From: Prosthecobacter debontii
GTDB taxonomy: Bacteria > Verrucomicrobiota > Verrucomicrobiia > Verrucomicrobiales > Verrucomicrobiaceae
Assembly: GCA_945869695.1 (NCBI GenBank)
Contig: CAMBPV010000030.1
Span: 1 to 32,563, forward strand
Direction: 5' to 3'
Length of the DNA: 32,563 nt
Each line of letters opens with the position of its first letter. Positions within the stretch are counted from its first letter, which is position 1. Made by a program: the position numbers and the translations under genes. Of the stretch, positions 31,127-32,563 are shown piece after piece. The notes beneath the pieces were generated by a model that made no database searches, was not told where the DNA came from, and saw nothing but the letters and a program-made list of their open reading frames with translations.

Positions 31127-32563
31127 TCAATCCGCTAATCGCCGGATGATTTCCACCGCCTTTGTCTCAAAGATTTTTTGCCACTCCGGGGCGACGAGCG
31201 TGTCGCAATCTTCCTGAGCATAGCCTGTGTTATTTCGCTGTTCCACCGTGGGCGTGTAGTAGATGTAGCCATTGGTGTAACCCGCGACGAAAGCACCGGA
31301 GTCAGCCGCTGCCTTCTTGATGTTCAGGCCCACTTGCACGGTCAGTTCACCTGGAAAAGTCACCAGTTTGAAATCACCGACCCGCAGACCACAGACCTCA
31401 ACATCAAGCGTAGGTCGGGCTGCCGCCTGCGTTTCGGCGAGGTGCTTTCTGAGAAGGGCCAGATTGGTGTTCAATCGGGTGAGGCGCTCCATGATCTGCA
31501 CATTCGCCAGGTAGTTTTCGACGAGCACCTTGTTATCTGCATCGAGCTGCTCAATCGCCTTTTTTTCGAGCGATCGATCATGAAGATAGCTCTGGGCGTG
31601 ATGGGATGGAAAGTCCGGCCACAGCTTCTGCTCCAGAAGCAAAGGCAGGAAGGCCTTAAAATTGACATTCGTGGGCTTCAGCGACGACAGGAGCTTTTTT
31701 TGCTCGGCCTCGATCGAGGAAATTCGCGCTTCGTAGTCGGCCGCGCGAGGCACGGAGACGGATTCCTGGATCACCTGAAGCGCCGAGTTCTCCCTGACAT
31801 TGATTTGACGAGTGGCGGCTAAAACAGTCGCTCCCAGCATGGTGCCCAACGGCTCCGCATCTGCGGGCCTCGTGACTTCTTTGTAGCGCACCGGATTGAT
31901 GTCGCCGCCGCAGCCTTGAATGAAGAACGCCATCGATCCATGGCCGAGAGCTTGCTCAATCACGCCAGATGCAAAGCCAGGATAATCAGCCGAGTTGCCT
32001 TTGCTCGGTGGGTTCATGATGGGATGGCACGCGAAGTTGTAAACGACTGCCAATGGCGTGCCGTCCTCGCGGTCGAGTCGCAGGAGGCCTACCTGCGGAT
32101 CAATCGGCCCCACACTGACCACGTCTTCGTCGAGAGGCATCGAATAGGCACGGCGCATGTCCACCTCGCTGCCGTCCTTCATTTTCAGTCGGCGATTCTC
32201 GCTGATCCTGCTTTCTGAGCCGCTGCCGACACCAGCTTTGACGGCGACTAAATTCTTGGCTGCCTCCTTCACGGCTTGCACGACGAGCTGTGCCGTGTCG
32301 GCTCGGATGATGCCATGGCAGTGACTCGCATTGATCACCACGCTCGAAGGCTCAATACCAAGCTCAGTTCCCAACTGCCCGCGCACCGTCGCTAGAAAAC
32401 CATTCCCGATTCGACCAATCTCCCCAATCGCCACGGCATCCACGGTGATGAGCACCGCCGTTGTTTCGCCGCTTTTTAGAATGAGAGCTTTTGCAAAACA
32501 AGGATCATTTAAAGGAACGGTGCGGTCAGTGATGTCGATCCTAGCGACACCAGCCCGAAGTTC
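31127..32563 (-). CDS. Neutral/alkaline non-lysosomal ceramidase-like protein, 5' end missing
   Basis: The frame stays open to the right edge, so 478 residues of a longer protein are visible. The first visible residues, LRAGVARIDITDR, are the typical start of the mature neutral-ceramidase domain, so only a signal peptide and a few residues should be missing. Probable zinc ligands lie in NASHCHG and FACHPIMNPP, and the active-site loop appears as FIQGCGGDINPV. Known members hydrolyse the amide bond of ceramide outside the cytoplasm. In Planctomycetota and Verrucomicrobiota the family is large and substrates are often unknown. The C-terminal AGYTNGYIYYTPT region is also family-typical. The glycoside hydrolase follows directly in the same frame after the TGA. 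Confidence 0.85.
   Translation of the reverse strand, partial: ELRAGVARIDITDRTVPLNDPCFAKALILKSGETTAVLITVDAVAIGEIGRIGNGFLATVRGQLGTELGIEPSSVVINASHCHGIIRADTAQLVVQAVKEAAKNLVAVKAGVGSGSESRISENRRLKMKDGSEVDMRRAYSMPLDEDVVSVGPIDPQVGLLRLDREDGTPLAVVYNFACHPIMNPPSKGNSADYPGFASGVIEQALGHGSMAFFIQGCGGDINPVRYKEVTRPADAEPLGTMLGATVLAATRQINVRENSALQVIQESVSVPRAADYEARISSIEAEQKKLLSSLKPTNVNFKAFLPLLLEQKLWPDFPSHHAQSYLHDRSLEKKAIEQLDADNKVLVENYLANVQIMERLTRLNTNLALLRKHLAETQAAARPTLDVEVCGLRVGDFKLVTFPGELTVQVGLNIKKAAADSGAFVAGYTNGYIYYTPTVEQRNNTGYAQEDCDTLVAPEWQKIFETKAVEIIRRLAD

Overview
The window looks like chromosomal DNA of a Verrucomicrobiota bacterium, with Prosthecobacter/Verrucomicrobium-like relatives the best guess. The reasons are the moderately high GC content, the pairing of a PmoA/DUF6807 protein with a Tat-exported Gfo/Idh/MocA oxidoreductase, a neutral-ceramidase-like protein, an exported caspase-like protein, many exported proteins, and few Shine-Dalgarno sequences. 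I saw no tRNA, rRNA, CRISPR array, insertion sequence or phage module. The assignment is inference from gene content only.

Bases 1-7905 (minus strand) form one long surface-polysaccharide/LPS cluster. In transcription order it holds a GT4 glycosyltransferase, a class I DAHP synthase, an ADP-heptose-pathway kinase, phosphoheptose isomerase (gmhA), a Wzx-type flippase, an O-antigen ligase/polymerase-like protein, a methyltransferase and an acyltransferase-3 that runs off the left edge. Genes are overlapping or closely spaced, and two junctions are ATGA overlaps. An AT-rich spacer (7906-8220) separates this cluster from a divergent pair, DUF6807 and Gfo/Idh, that probably acts in carbohydrate use.

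Bases 10751-17543 hold an L,D-transpeptidase, a divergent exported caspase-like protein with an EF-hand-like loop and two C-terminal Tudor-knot/chromo-barrel-like repeats, the GTPase YchF, and a tandem pair of Deg/HtrA-type proteins. The second of that pair has lost the catalytic His and Asp and looks like a pseudoprotease.

Bases 17564-26277 (mostly minus) carry a large proline-rich single-pass membrane protein of unknown function, MobA and a MOSC protein (ATGA overlap), an AraC regulator followed by a hairpin terminator, a small membrane protein, a small HTH-like protein on the plus strand surrounded by five AATGCATT octamers and an upstream dyad, then accD, a ComF-type phosphoribosyltransferase and prfC.

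Bases 26406-29878 (plus) form a three-gene envelope operon: an unknown exported protein, a CreD-family membrane protein and a small four-helix membrane protein. Bases 29888-32563 (minus) encode a glycoside hydrolase with a beta-sandwich tail, whose signal peptide seems to lack a normal start codon, and a neutral-ceramidase-like protein cut by the right edge.

The least ordinary elements are the caspase/Tudor-knot protein, the protease-pseudoprotease tandem, the AATGCATT cluster around the HTH-like gene, and the missing start codon of the glycoside hydrolase.
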